Origin: Pseudobutyrivibrio ruminis
GTDB lineage: Bacteria; Bacillota; Clostridia; Lachnospirales; Lachnospiraceae
Assembly: GCF_015057245.1 (NCBI RefSeq)
Contig: NZ_SVET01000001.1
Location: 186,001 to 250,000, forward strand
Reading direction: 5' to 3'
DNA length: 64,000 bases
The translations under genes and the position numbers were made by a program. Below are positions 17,770-25,673 of the stretch, one piece after another; the first letter of the stretch is position 1; each line of letters begins with the position of its first letter. The notes beneath the pieces are model-generated. The model worked only from the letters and a program-made list of their open reading frames with translations, was not told the DNA's origin and searched no databases.

Positions 17770-17809
17770 AAAGATATTCTAATTCATTACTTTATAAATG
17801 AATATCTTT
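17770..17809. promoter_or_regulatory. Inverted repeat in divergent promoter region
   Basis: AAAGATATTC (17770-17779) and GAATATCTTT (17800-17809) are perfect 10-bp arms. Within them ATTCATT and AATGAAT offer a second, competing pairing. It lies between the J-domain gene (minus) and the DUF1284 gene (plus). The latter has an extended -10 TGCTATACT about 30 bp before its ribosome site. It could be an operator for one or both genes. Confidence 0.4.
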
Positions 17810-17880
17810 TGTTTCAACCTGCTTAACTGCTCGAATCAGCTACATTGTGCTATACTAGAAACTCAAAGGGAGGAGGCATC

Positions 17881-18267
17881 ATGGGCAAAATACTTAGACC
17901 ACACCACGGTATGTGTTTTCAATTCTACGAGGGAAAGGGATATAGCGAGGATTTCACTGATCATATGGGGCGCATCATTTATGAGATGGAACAAGATCCC
18001 ACTCAGCTGATAACACTCAAAGTTGAAACTGATATAGTTTGCAAGAACTGTCCTAATAACGAATCGGGCATTTGCACTTCGCAGGAAAAAGTTCGTAAAT
18101 ACGATAATGGAGTGTTAAAGGCATGTGGCATCTCAAATGGCGATGAAATGTCATACCAGGATTTCATCTCAGCGGTTAAAACAAAGATAATCGACACAGG
18201 ACTTAGAACAGAGATATGTGGTGACTGCGAATGGAATTACATCTGTGAGAAATCCAATAAAGCATAA
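17881..18267 (+). CDS. DUF1284 family protein
   Basis: The 128-residue protein fits the DUF1284 family: N-terminal ILRPHHGMCFQFYEGKGYSEDF, and Cys residues in CKNCPNNESGICTSQEKV, KACGI, ICGDCEWNYIC. The Cys pattern suggests a metal or Fe-S site, but no function is established. GGGAGGAGGCATC immediately precedes the ATG at 17881, which decides the start over an in-frame ATG 12 codons upstream. Confidence 0.85.
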   Translation: MGKILRPHHGMCFQFYEGKGYSEDFTDHMGRIIYEMEQDPTQLITLKVETDIVCKNCPNNESGICTSQEKVRKYDNGVLKACGISNGDEMSYQDFISAVKTKIIDTGLRTEICGDCEWNYICEKSNKA

Positions 18268-18270
18268 TAA

Positions 18271-18308
18271 AAAGCAGGTTTACTCGAAAGTGAGAAACCT
18301 GCTTTTTT
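18271..18308. terminator. Bidirectional terminator
   Basis: AAAGCAGGTTT and AAACCTGCTTT form an 11-bp stem, extended inward by CTC/GAG, followed by TTTTT on the plus side and A-rich complement on the other. It serves the DUF1284 gene and the convergent enolase gene. Confidence 0.88.
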
Positions 18309-18322
18309 AATGCAAATAGGAA

Positions 18323-19621
18323 TTATTTTACATTGAATGCCTTGATTCCTGGATAAACTGCTGCGTCACCAAGCTGCTCTTCAATTCTAAGGAGCTGGTT
18401 GTATTTAGCAACACGCTCTGTTCTAGAAGGAGCACCTGTCTTAATCTGACATGTGTTCAAAGCTACAGCTAAGTCAGCAATTGTTGTGTCTTCTGTCTCA
18501 CCTGAACGATGTGAAGAAATTGCTGTGTAGCCAGCCTTGTGAGCCATCTTGATAGCCTCAAGAGTCTCTGAAACAGAACCAATCTGATTGAGCTTGATGA
18601 GGATTGAGTTACCGCATCCGTTCTCGATACCCTTTGAAAGACGCTCTGTGTTTGTTACGAAAAGATCATCGCCAACAAGCTGAACCTTATCACCAATCTT
18701 AGCTGTCATCTTCTTCCAGCCTTCCCAATCCTCCTCATCAAGACCATCTTCGATAGAGATAATTGGGTACTTGTCAACAAGTGCTGCCCAGTGATCGATA
18801 AGCTCGTCTGTTGTAAAGTCCTTACCTGACTTTGGCTGATGATAGAAGCCCTTGCCTTTTTCTGACTTCCACTCGCTAGATGCAGCATCCATAGCAATCA
18901 TGAAGTCCTTACCTGGTTCAAAGCCTGCAGCCTTGATAGCTTTCAAGATAACTTCGATAGCTTCATCATCATTCTTAAGTGAATTAGGAGCGAAACCACC
19001 CTCATCACCTACAGCTGTAACATCTCCCATCTCCTTAAGTATTGCCTTAAGTGCGTGGAATACCTCAGCACACCAACGTAAGCACTCGCTGAATGAAGGA
19101 GCGCCAACAGGCATAATCATGAACTCCTGTGTATCAACAGCGCTATCAGCGTGAGCACCGCCATTCAAAATGTTCATCATTGGAACTGGAAGTCTATTTC
19201 CGCTGACACCACCAAGGAATCTGTAAAGAGGAATATCAAGTGATGTAGCTGCAGCTCTACAACAAGCAATTGATGTTGCAAGGATTGCATTTGCACCAAG
19301 GTTTGACTTATCCTTTGTGCCATCTGCCTTAATCATAGCTGCGTCGATTGCATAGATATCAGAGGCATCCATACCGCAAATTGCATCTGCAATAGGTCCG
19401 TTGATATTTGCAACTGCCTTTGTAACACCTTTTCCTAAGTATCTGCCTTTATCGCCGTCACGAAGCTCAAGTGCCTCGAACTCTCCTGTAGATGCACCAG
19501 AAGGAGCCATTCCGCGTCCAACTGTTCCATCAACAAGTGTGACCTCGCATTCAACAGTAGGATTTCCTCTTGAGTCGAGGATTTCTCTACCAATAACCTT
19601 TTCAATTTCTAAGTAATCCAT
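18323..19621 (-). CDS. eno: Enolase
   Basis: Enolase interconverts 2-phosphoglycerate and phosphoenolpyruvate in glycolysis. The 432-residue protein has EILDSRGNPTVECEV near the N terminus, the catalytic-loop SGASTGEFEALELRD, metal ligands in MAMDAASSEW (Asp), SIEDGLDEEDWEGW and LVGDDLFVTN, and SHRSGETEDTTIADLAVAL near the end. I take the ATG at 19621 (MDYLEIEK), with AAAGGATGG upstream, rather than the ATG at 19639. A structured leader precedes it. Confidence 0.97.
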   Translation of the reverse strand: MDYLEIEKVIGREILDSRGNPTVECEVTLVDGTVGRGMAPSGASTGEFEALELRDGDKGRYLGKGVTKAVANINGPIADAICGMDASDIYAIDAAMIKADGTKDKSNLGANAILATSIACCRAAATSLDIPLYRFLGGVSGNRLPVPMMNILNGGAHADSAVDTQEFMIMPVGAPSFSECLRWCAEVFHALKAILKEMGDVTAVGDEGGFAPNSLKNDDEAIEVILKAIKAAGFEPGKDFMIAMDAASSEWKSEKGKGFYHQPKSGKDFTTDELIDHWAALVDKYPIISIEDGLDEEDWEGWKKMTAKIGDKVQLVGDDLFVTNTERLSKGIENGCGNSILIKLNQIGSVSETLEAIKMAHKAGYTAISSHRSGETEDTTIADLAVALNTCQIKTGAPSRTERVAKYNQLLRIEEQLGDAAVYPGIKAFNVK

Positions 19622-19654
19622 ACCTATCCATCCTTTCACATGAATTTGTTTTTA

Positions 19655-19770
19655 GAACTCCATATTGTTAAGGCAGGTAGCAGCTGCGCTTAACAATATA
19701 AAAAGGAGTTCCGCAATGATTTACACATAGTTAGCCCTTACTAACTACAAGTAGATTAACAGAACTCCTT
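19655..19770 (-). promoter_or_regulatory. Structured leader of eno with mutually exclusive hairpins
   Basis: Read on the minus strand: AAGGAGTTC (19770-19762) pairs with GAACTCCTT (19711-19703), ending in a T-run, a terminator-like form. This encloses a 7-bp hairpin TAGTTAG/CTAACTA with two unpaired flanks. Downstream, ATATTGTTAAG (19699-19689) pairs with CTTAACAATAT (19672-19662). Then GGAGTTC (19661-19655) repeats the first arm, so GAACTCC can instead pair with it around the second hairpin. Two exclusive folds of this kind are the hallmark of an attenuator or riboswitch. No known class was recognised. Confidence 0.6.
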
Positions 19771-19797
19771 ATCATATTCAAGGATATTTAGCTCACC

Positions 19798-20280
19798 TTA
19801 TTGAGCATTTTTCTCAATAAAAACAACTTCCCCAACATACATGTCATGCTCAGCTTCGTTCTCATAAAACTGCTTTGCAATTTCAGGAATCATGTTTTCT
19901 GGCTCAAGTCTCTGGCAAATAAGCTTTCTGCAAACAAGAGTAACTTCTGCTTCTGCAAATGTAATTCCATTTTCTACTTCCTTAGGAGTAAGGCCAGATT
20001 CATGAATCTTGTCCATATCTCGACCAGATTTTGATCCAAGAACGCCAAGCACCTTTTTACATTCATCAGGATAAAAGCTTACAGTGAAATAATCGTTGTC
20101 TTTCATAAACTCATTTGTGTAGCGTGATGTTCTAACATAAACTGTAGCAACTGGCTTATTCCAAAGAGTTCCCAGACCACCCCAGCTAATTGTCATAGTA
20201 TTAAACTTGTCCTTATCCCCTGCAGTAAGCAATGCCCACTTCTTGTCGTACTGCTCAAAGATGTTTGTATTAAACTCCAT
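19798..20280 (-). CDS. Flavin reductase-like FMN-binding protein
   Basis: The 160-residue protein fits the flavin reductase/flavoredoxin split-barrel family that binds FMN. Typical segments are WALLTAGDKDKFNTMTISWGG, VYVRTSRYTNEFM and FTVSFYPDECKKVLGVLGSKSGRD. It probably shuttles electrons or reduces flavin in the cytoplasm. AGGGAGGATAATTACTT precedes the ATG. It is immediately upstream of the eno leader on the same strand, so readthrough into eno is possible. Confidence 0.85.
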   Translation of the reverse strand: MEFNTNIFEQYDKKWALLTAGDKDKFNTMTISWGGLGTLWNKPVATVYVRTSRYTNEFMKDNDYFTVSFYPDECKKVLGVLGSKSGRDMDKIHESGLTPKEVENGITFAEAEVTLVCRKLICQRLEPENMIPEIAKQFYENEAEHDMYVGEVVFIEKNAQ

Positions 20281-20513
20281 AAGTAATTATCCTCCCTGTA
20301 TTGTCCGTAATTAATATAAAACAATAGTACTGATTTATTTCTAATAATTCTAGGTGAGAACTATATTTTTTATAAAATCTTTATATTTACATTGAATCAA
20401 TCATGTTTTTGCATCATCCTAAATATAATGTAGTCTTATGCTCCTATAATTAAAATTCTTTATCTATTTTAAGGCTGAATTTATAGGTATAAATCTATTT
20501 TTAAAAATCAAAA

Positions 20514-20712
20514 GTATTAAAATACAGTATATTTAATTTTTAATACCATGATTGCCCTTTAAAGCACATAAACAAAATGCCCCTAAGTATTAAAATTCAA
20601 TTATTACTGAATTTAATACCTTAGAGGCATCTTTTCTTCTACATTGTTAAATATTTGTATAATAATAAATTTTCAGCAAGTATTAAAACGAAAAAAATAA
20701 CAATTTTAATAC
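20514..20712. repeat. Three-dyad intergenic element, copy 1
   Basis: Three inverted repeats with GTATTAAA(A) and (T)TTTAATAC arms start at 20514, 20587 and 20680 (steps 73 and 93). Arms are about 9 bp with 15-17 bases between; the middle one extends to about 16 bp (TAAGTATTAAAATTCA with TGAATTTAATACCTTA). A copy with identical spacing lies at 51074. It occupies the 530-bp gap between two minus-strand genes. The gap also holds a 20-nt tandem repeat. Confidence 0.8.
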
Positions 20713-20719
20713 TTTTGCC

Positions 20720-20799
20720 CAACAAATCCCAAGAATTCCCAACAACTCCTAAGATTTCCTAATAACTCCCAAGAATTACAATAAATCCCGAGAATCCAC
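20720..20799. repeat. Four tandem copies of a 20-nt repeat
   Basis: Four contiguous 20-base units start at 20720, 20740, 20760 and 20780, with approximate consensus CAACAACTCCCAAGAATTCC. Units differ at 3-6 positions. It abuts the three-dyad element and lies just after the 3' end of the GatB/YqeY-domain gene. No coding potential was seen. Confidence 0.85.
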
Positions 20800-20810
20800 G
20801 GCACAAAAAA

Positions 20811-21254
20811 TTATTTGCAAAGCTCAGCAACAATCATATTGATGGCTTTTCCGTCAGCCTTGCCCTTAAGTGCTGGCATAACTTCCTTCATGATTGCACC
20901 CTTGTTTTTAGAAGCAAGCACCTCAGCAAAATTCTCCTGAAGGAATGCGCGAATCTCATCCTCGCTCATCATCGCTGGAGCGTACTCTTTGATTACGTCA
21001 TATCTGAACTGGTACTCTTCCTTTAAATCTGTTCTCTCAGCTGGGCATGTGTCGAGCTGCTCCTTTGCTGTCTTTAATGACTTGAGAATAACCTGATCTA
21101 CCAAATCATCTGCAATGTTATCTCTAGTGCCAGCGTCGATAGCGGCCTTCTTTACATCAGAAACAAGTGAAGAAATAGCATCTTTTCTTGCCTTATCTCT
21201 TGCCTTCATAGCTGCAACCATGTCTTTTTGTAATGTTTCAAACTGCATTTTCAT
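20811..21254 (-). CDS. GatB/YqeY domain protein
   Basis: The 147-residue protein matches the YqeY family, which shares the tRNA-binding tail domain of GatB. Recognisable parts are MKARDKARKDAISSLVSDVKKA, a central RTDLKEEYQFRYDVIKEYAP region and the C-terminal ASKNKGAIMKEVMPALKGKADGK (partly quoted). Its function is unproven, possibly in tRNA-dependent amidation. AGGAGGATAATGAAA precedes the start; a second ATG (MQFETL) two codons in is also possible. Confidence 0.88.
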   Translation of the reverse strand: MKMQFETLQKDMVAAMKARDKARKDAISSLVSDVKKAAIDAGTRDNIADDLVDQVILKSLKTAKEQLDTCPAERTDLKEEYQFRYDVIKEYAPAMMSEDEIRAFLQENFAEVLASKNKGAIMKEVMPALKGKADGKAINMIVAELCK

Positions 21255-21326
21255 TATCCTCCTCTAATCTATTATCTAGATTATAGTCCTTATCAATGCG
21301 TAAATCCATGGCGCAATTACAGAAAT

Positions 21327-23063
21327 CTATGCAATCTTCCAGCTTACAGCCTTCTTTCGTCCGCTAACGAAATTCTTGTAAATTCCATCCACAGCCATGA
21401 GCTCATCATGCTTGCCTTGCTGGACAATTTTGCCTTTATCAATAACCACAATCTGGTCAGCATGCCTTACAGTCTTTAGCCTGTGGGCAATCATAATAAT
21501 GGTCTTTTCTCTTGTCAGATTTTCGATTGCCTCTGTCAAATCCTTTTCGTTTTCTGGGTCCACATTGGCTGTTGCCTCATCCAAAATGATGATTGGAGCG
21601 TCTTTCATAATAGCTCTAGCGATGGCGATTCTCTGCTTTTCACCGCCTGACAATGTGGCGCCGCCTTCACCAACAACAGTTTCATAGCCATTAGGAAGCG
21701 ACATGATGAAATCGTGGCAGCAAGCTTTCTTGGCAGCCGCAATAACATCCTCCATAGGAGCCTCAGGACGACCAAACCTGATATTGTTTGCAATGGTATC
21801 CTCGAAAAGATAAACGCGCTGGAACACAAAGCTGAAATTCTCCATCAAAGAATCAAAGCTGTAGTCTCTTACATCTCTTCCGCCGAGTGTGACCTTGCCG
21901 GATTTCACATCCCAGAATCTTGCGATAAGTGATGTCAGTGTAGTCTTGCCGCCGCCAGATGGACCAACAATTGCTGTGGTAGTTTTTTCTTTGATATCAA
22001 GAGTCACATCATCAATAATCGTCTTGTCTTCATAAGCAAAGCTAACGTGATCCAGGTGGATATCGCGGTTTGCAGGATGAATTTCCTCGCCATTAACATC
22101 CATCTGCTCAACTTCCATAATTTCATTAACCAAATCCACTCCTCTTCCAATAATTCTTATAAGAGCAGTGTAGGTTCCAGCCAAATCAAGTGACTCAAAA
22201 ATAATAAACGCGCAAAGCTGCATTGTGATGCAGTATGTAAGCTTCATGGTGCCATTCAGATAAAATGCGATTGATGCACCTGCGATTACCACACCGGCAA
22301 GCTTACAAATAAGCATCTGCACTCCTACCAAAGGAATGGCAGCTATCTCGGCTGAAATATCAGCCTTTGTTTTTCTATCGATAGCTTTATTAAGCCTAGC
22401 GCTATTTACAGAGATGATGTTGTAGTTTCTGATTTCCGCGATGCCCTGAATAAACTCCAGGATGACACCAACCATATCCTTGTCGGATTCTATTTTTTCA
22501 GGAGCTACCTTTTCTACGCTCTTGTTTGTAAACTGATTGAAGATAAAGAAAATCAGGATAACAGCAACACAAATCAATCCGATTCTCACATCAAAAATGA
22601 ACATACCAAGGCTGACGATAAGGGTTGTAATAGAGCCCTGTAAAACCAGCATGATAGCTCGTGTTGCGATATCGCCTGTCTGTTCCAAAGTGTTTGTTGT
22701 AACAGATGTGATGTGACCCAGGCTTGTATCGTTAAAATATCCCATTGGCAAATATCTGAGATGCTCGCCAATTTCGATTCTCTTACCAGCACAAGTGTTG
22801 TAGCCGCCTTCTGTTTGAAGCATCTGATAGAACCTGTTAACAACCATTTTGCCAACAGTGCTGAGAAGCATAAATCCCATAACCAGCAAAAACGTATTTG
22901 CGTTAATGTTGTTATTTACAATAGCATCAATGGCAAAGTAAGCAGCAGGTATCTTCATGCCAGCACAAATTGCATCAAGAACACCTAATGCCACTGATAT
23001 ATAAAACTTTTTTCTGTTTTCCTCGTTGCAAAAGTCGAAGAACTTTTTAAGTATTTTAAGCAT
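21327..23063 (-). CDS. ABC exporter subunit B (fused permease/ATPase)
   Basis: The 578-residue protein has a six-helix exporter domain (about residues 1-320) then an ATPase domain with Walker A GPSGGGKTT, signature LSGGEKQR, Walker B IIILDEATANVDPENE and switch His in MIAHRLKT. The ATG at 23063 overlaps the preceding gene by 8 bases and has GGGAGG upstream; an apparent 50-codon N-terminal extension is rejected. With the preceding paralogue it forms a heterodimeric exporter of unknown substrate, probably a drug or peptide, under the adjacent TetR repressor. Confidence 0.93.
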   Translation of the reverse strand: MLKILKKFFDFCNEENRKKFYISVALGVLDAICAGMKIPAAYFAIDAIVNNNINANTFLLVMGFMLLSTVGKMVVNRFYQMLQTEGGYNTCAGKRIEIGEHLRYLPMGYFNDTSLGHITSVTTNTLEQTGDIATRAIMLVLQGSITTLIVSLGMFIFDVRIGLICVAVILIFFIFNQFTNKSVEKVAPEKIESDKDMVGVILEFIQGIAEIRNYNIISVNSARLNKAIDRKTKADISAEIAAIPLVGVQMLICKLAGVVIAGASIAFYLNGTMKLTYCITMQLCAFIIFESLDLAGTYTALIRIIGRGVDLVNEIMEVEQMDVNGEEIHPANRDIHLDHVSFAYEDKTIIDDVTLDIKEKTTTAIVGPSGGGKTTLTSLIARFWDVKSGKVTLGGRDVRDYSFDSLMENFSFVFQRVYLFEDTIANNIRFGRPEAPMEDVIAAAKKACCHDFIMSLPNGYETVVGEGGATLSGGEKQRIAIARAIMKDAPIIILDEATANVDPENEKDLTEAIENLTREKTIIMIAHRLKTVRHADQIVVIDKGKIVQQGKHDELMAVDGIYKNFVSGRKKAVSWKIA

Positions 23064-24843
23064 GAGCAGCCTCCCTTCTATCTTCAGCTCTAACAACTGA
23101 ATCAACTTTGTCATCATCCTTTGACATAGTATGTGCCTCCCACATATTTCTGTAGAGAGGACACTCAGCCAGAAGCTGTGAATGGGTACCTTCTGCCTCG
23201 ATATTTCCATCATTTATAACGAAAATCTTGTCTGCATCTATGATGGTTGAAAGTCTATGAGCAATAACGATAAGTGTCTTGCCCTGTACCAGTTTTGCCA
23301 CGCTTTCCTGTACAAGCGCTTCGTTTTCTGGGTCCGTATATGCGGTAGCCTCATCCATAATTACAACCGGTGCATCTTTGAGCATTGCTCTTGCTATGCA
23401 GATTCTCTGTCGCTCTCCCCCTGATAAATGTCCGCCTGCTCCGCCAACAATAGTGTCGTAGCCATTTTCAAGACCAAGGATAAATTCATGACATCCAGTT
23501 GCTTTCGCTGCAGCAATAACCTGAGCATCTGTGGCGCCTGCTTTACCTAATCTGATATTTTCCATGACAGACATATCAAACAGATAATTGTCCTGAGCAA
23601 CATAAGCAATATGGCTCATGTAATAATCAAGTGGAAGCTCTTTGATATCTACTCCACCAAATGTAATGGTGCCTGCATCCACATCCCACAGTGAATCGAT
23701 AAGCCTTGCGATAGTGCTCTTTCCAGAGCCTGATGGGCCAACAAATGCATTTACCTCACCCTGCTTGATATCCATGTTTATTCCATGCAAAATCTCCTTA
23801 TCCTTGTAAGAAAATCTCACATCTCTAAGAGTGATATCTGAGCCCACTGGCTTCTTTGTAAGAGTCTGAGGTCTCACCATATCCGCTCTTTCAATAATCT
23901 CTGTAACTTCGCCAAAAATTGCCTTCATTTTCATAATGTCATCCATGTAAGAAAAAGCAATCATCAGAGGGCCCATAAGACCAGCTGAAAGAATTACAGA
24001 AGTGACGAAATCTTCTGGTGACATGCTGTTGTTCTTCACTAAAATGAGGCCAACTGGCAGGATTCCAAGAAAAGTAGCTGGTGTGAATGCGAAGCTTCCT
24101 GCCTGGAACCAGATACATTTTCTCATCCAATTAATAAAGCAATCAGCACCTTCTTTTGCAGCAAGCACGAACTTTTCGTAGGAGCTTCCTGTCTTACCAA
24201 AGGCTTTGATAACCTCGATACCATTGATATATTCAACAGCGGTATCATTTAAATATTTAGTTTTCTGTATCGTATATTCGAATTCGCCCTGACTTCGGGT
24301 CATCATGCCAGCCACAAAACACAAACCAATTGCAACTGAAATGAGATTTGCCAAGCCCATGCGCCAGTCCAAAGCAAGAATGTAAATGAACATGACTATA
24401 GGCAACAGGATATTTGCTGTAAACTCAGGCACAATATGAGCCAAAGTTGTTTCCATAGAATCAACACGCTCTACAATAATATTTTTGTAGGCGCCACTGT
24501 TGTCATCCAAAACCGAACCAAGTGGAATAGTTGAAAGCTTCTTGCAAAGCTGAGTTCTGATACCACCTAATACATTGAATGTAGCGATGTGGGACAATGT
24601 TGTAGAAGTTGAATGAAATGCAACTCGAAAAGTCCAACACAGCGCCATCATCAAAATCAGTGACATATAATGACTGAAATCCATATCCTTTGATAAAAGC
24701 ATTCCAACAATCCTTGCAATTATCAAATATGGAATAAATGACATGGCAACACCGATAATAGCAAGCAGCACACTGCCGATGTAAAAACTTTTCTTTCTCC
24801 CTGCAAAATGAATAACCCAGGAGAACGTACTTTTTTTCTTCAT
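23056..24843 (-). CDS. ABC exporter subunit A (fused permease/ATPase)
   Basis: The 595-residue half-transporter has six predicted membrane helices followed by an ATPase domain with Walker A GPSGSGKST, signature LSGGERQR, Walker B VVIMDEATAYTDPENE and IVIAHRLST. The ATG at 24843 follows AAAAGGAGGAATTT, so an upstream in-frame ATG at 24963, inside tetR, is rejected. It overlaps the partner gene downstream by 8 bases. Both ATPase sites look consensus, so this pair does not show an obvious degenerate site. Confidence 0.93.
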   Translation of the reverse strand: MKKKSTFSWVIHFAGRKKSFYIGSVLLAIIGVAMSFIPYLIIARIVGMLLSKDMDFSHYMSLILMMALCWTFRVAFHSTSTTLSHIATFNVLGGIRTQLCKKLSTIPLGSVLDDNSGAYKNIIVERVDSMETTLAHIVPEFTANILLPIVMFIYILALDWRMGLANLISVAIGLCFVAGMMTRSQGEFEYTIQKTKYLNDTAVEYINGIEVIKAFGKTGSSYEKFVLAAKEGADCFINWMRKCIWFQAGSFAFTPATFLGILPVGLILVKNNSMSPEDFVTSVILSAGLMGPLMIAFSYMDDIMKMKAIFGEVTEIIERADMVRPQTLTKKPVGSDITLRDVRFSYKDKEILHGINMDIKQGEVNAFVGPSGSGKSTIARLIDSLWDVDAGTITFGGVDIKELPLDYYMSHIAYVAQDNYLFDMSVMENIRLGKAGATDAQVIAAAKATGCHEFILGLENGYDTIVGGAGGHLSGGERQRICIARAMLKDAPVVIMDEATAYTDPENEALVQESVAKLVQGKTLIVIAHRLSTIIDADKIFVINDGNIEAEGTHSQLLAECPLYRNMWEAHTMSKDDDKVDSVVRAEDRREAAHA

Positions 24844-24874
24844 AAATTCCTCCTTTTGGTACACAAGAACAAAT

Positions 24875-25483
24875 TTAAAAGCCCAAGAATTTTCTCCAAC
24901 CTTCTTTAAAGAATCTAGATATGGTATCGCAATAATGAAGTGCTTGGTCATATGTGAAATCATGATGCACCATCTCTAACATTGCTGTGTATTGAGCACT
25001 TAAAAGTAAATGCATCTCATTTTCATCAACCGAATTTACAAGCATACCTCCAGCTTCAAGCTCATCCTTGAAAGCCAGTGTTGCTTCCTGAACCTTTGAG
25101 ACAATCGTATGAAGATAATTCTCATATTTTGTGCCCTCGCTTTTGCAAAACAAAAGCTTGTGAGCATCAAAATTATCGTAAATAAGCTTAACGATAATCT
25201 TTGCCTGATCCTCATCTTCCCACATGGCTTCAACGCCATTTTCTCTAGCAGTGCCCACCTGCCTTGCCTCTTCTGTCTGGCACAGTCCTTCCCACGCACT
25301 AACAGCAGGCTCAACAACAGCGTCAAAAATCTCCTCTTTGTTAGCATAGTGCCTGTACAAAGCGGTGGCTGTAATACCTACTTTACTTGCGATTTTTCTC
25401 ATGGAGGCATCCTTATAGCCCTTCTCCATGAATTCTTCCATTGCGGCTTTTAAAATTTGTTCCTTAGTTTCTTTGGTTTTCAC
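24875..25483 (-). CDS. TetR family transcriptional regulator
   Basis: The 202-residue regulator has an N-terminal TetR helix-turn-helix (EQILKAAMEEFMEKGYKDAS..., then IASKVGITATALYRHYANKEEIFDAV). The start is probably the GTG at 25483 (GTGAAAACCAAAG), preceded by AAAGGAATTCAC; ATG codons further upstream would place the start inside its own operator region. It lies 31 bases before the two exporter genes and very likely represses itself and them. Three dyads lie in its promoter region. Confidence 0.9.
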   Translation of the reverse strand: MKTKETKEQILKAAMEEFMEKGYKDASMRKIASKVGITATALYRHYANKEEIFDAVVEPAVSAWEGLCQTEEARQVGTARENGVEAMWEDEDQAKIIVKLIYDNFDAHKLLFCKSEGTKYENYLHTIVSKVQEATLAFKDELEAGGMLVNSVDENEMHLLLSAQYTAMLEMVHHDFTYDQALHYCDTISRFFKEGWRKFLGF

Positions 25484-25499
25484 GTGAATTCCTTTCAAA

Positions 25500-25561
25500 G
25501 TTAACACTGTTAACTTGTTAGTTTCGACTAACATTATAGTTAGGTATAGCTAACTTGTCAA
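25500..25561 (-). promoter_or_regulatory. tetR promoter with multiple operators
   Basis: On the minus strand a near-perfect promoter, -35 TTGACA (25561-25556), 17-bp spacer, -10 TATAAT (25538-25533). The spacer plus one base is the imperfect palindrome AGTTAGGTATAGCTAACT (25538-25555, plus strand). Two further dyads follow: GTTAGTTTCGACTAAC (25517-25532) and GTTAACACTGTTAAC (25500-25514). This is typical of TetR autorepression. A close match to the first operator occurs at 50957-50974. Confidence 0.8.
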
Positions 25562-25595
25562 ATAATATCTTAAAAAATTACATTGCCATCAAAAT

Positions 25596-25671
25596 AGGCG
25601 AGGCATTTAGCCTCGCCTGTATAAATATGCTCTACATCGTTTTTAGATATTTATCAAAATTTGTATTGCCA
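25596..25671. repeat. GGCGAGGC hairpin with 3' flank, copy 1
   Basis: AGGCGAGGC (25596-25604) and GCCTCGCCT (25610-25618) form a 9-bp stem. The following 53 bases to 25671 recur almost unchanged (2 differences in about 62 compared bases) at 29264-29325. Both copies lie at the 3' ends of minus-strand esterase genes. The hairpin probably terminates transcription; the repeat as a whole looks like a dispersed element. Confidence 0.8.
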
Positions 25672-25673
25672 TT

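Noticed and set aside
19655..19770. Fluoride riboswitch for the enolase leader
   Set aside because: The gene context is right, but I could not find the GGCGATG-like conserved core or the matching pseudoknot; left as an unknown leader.
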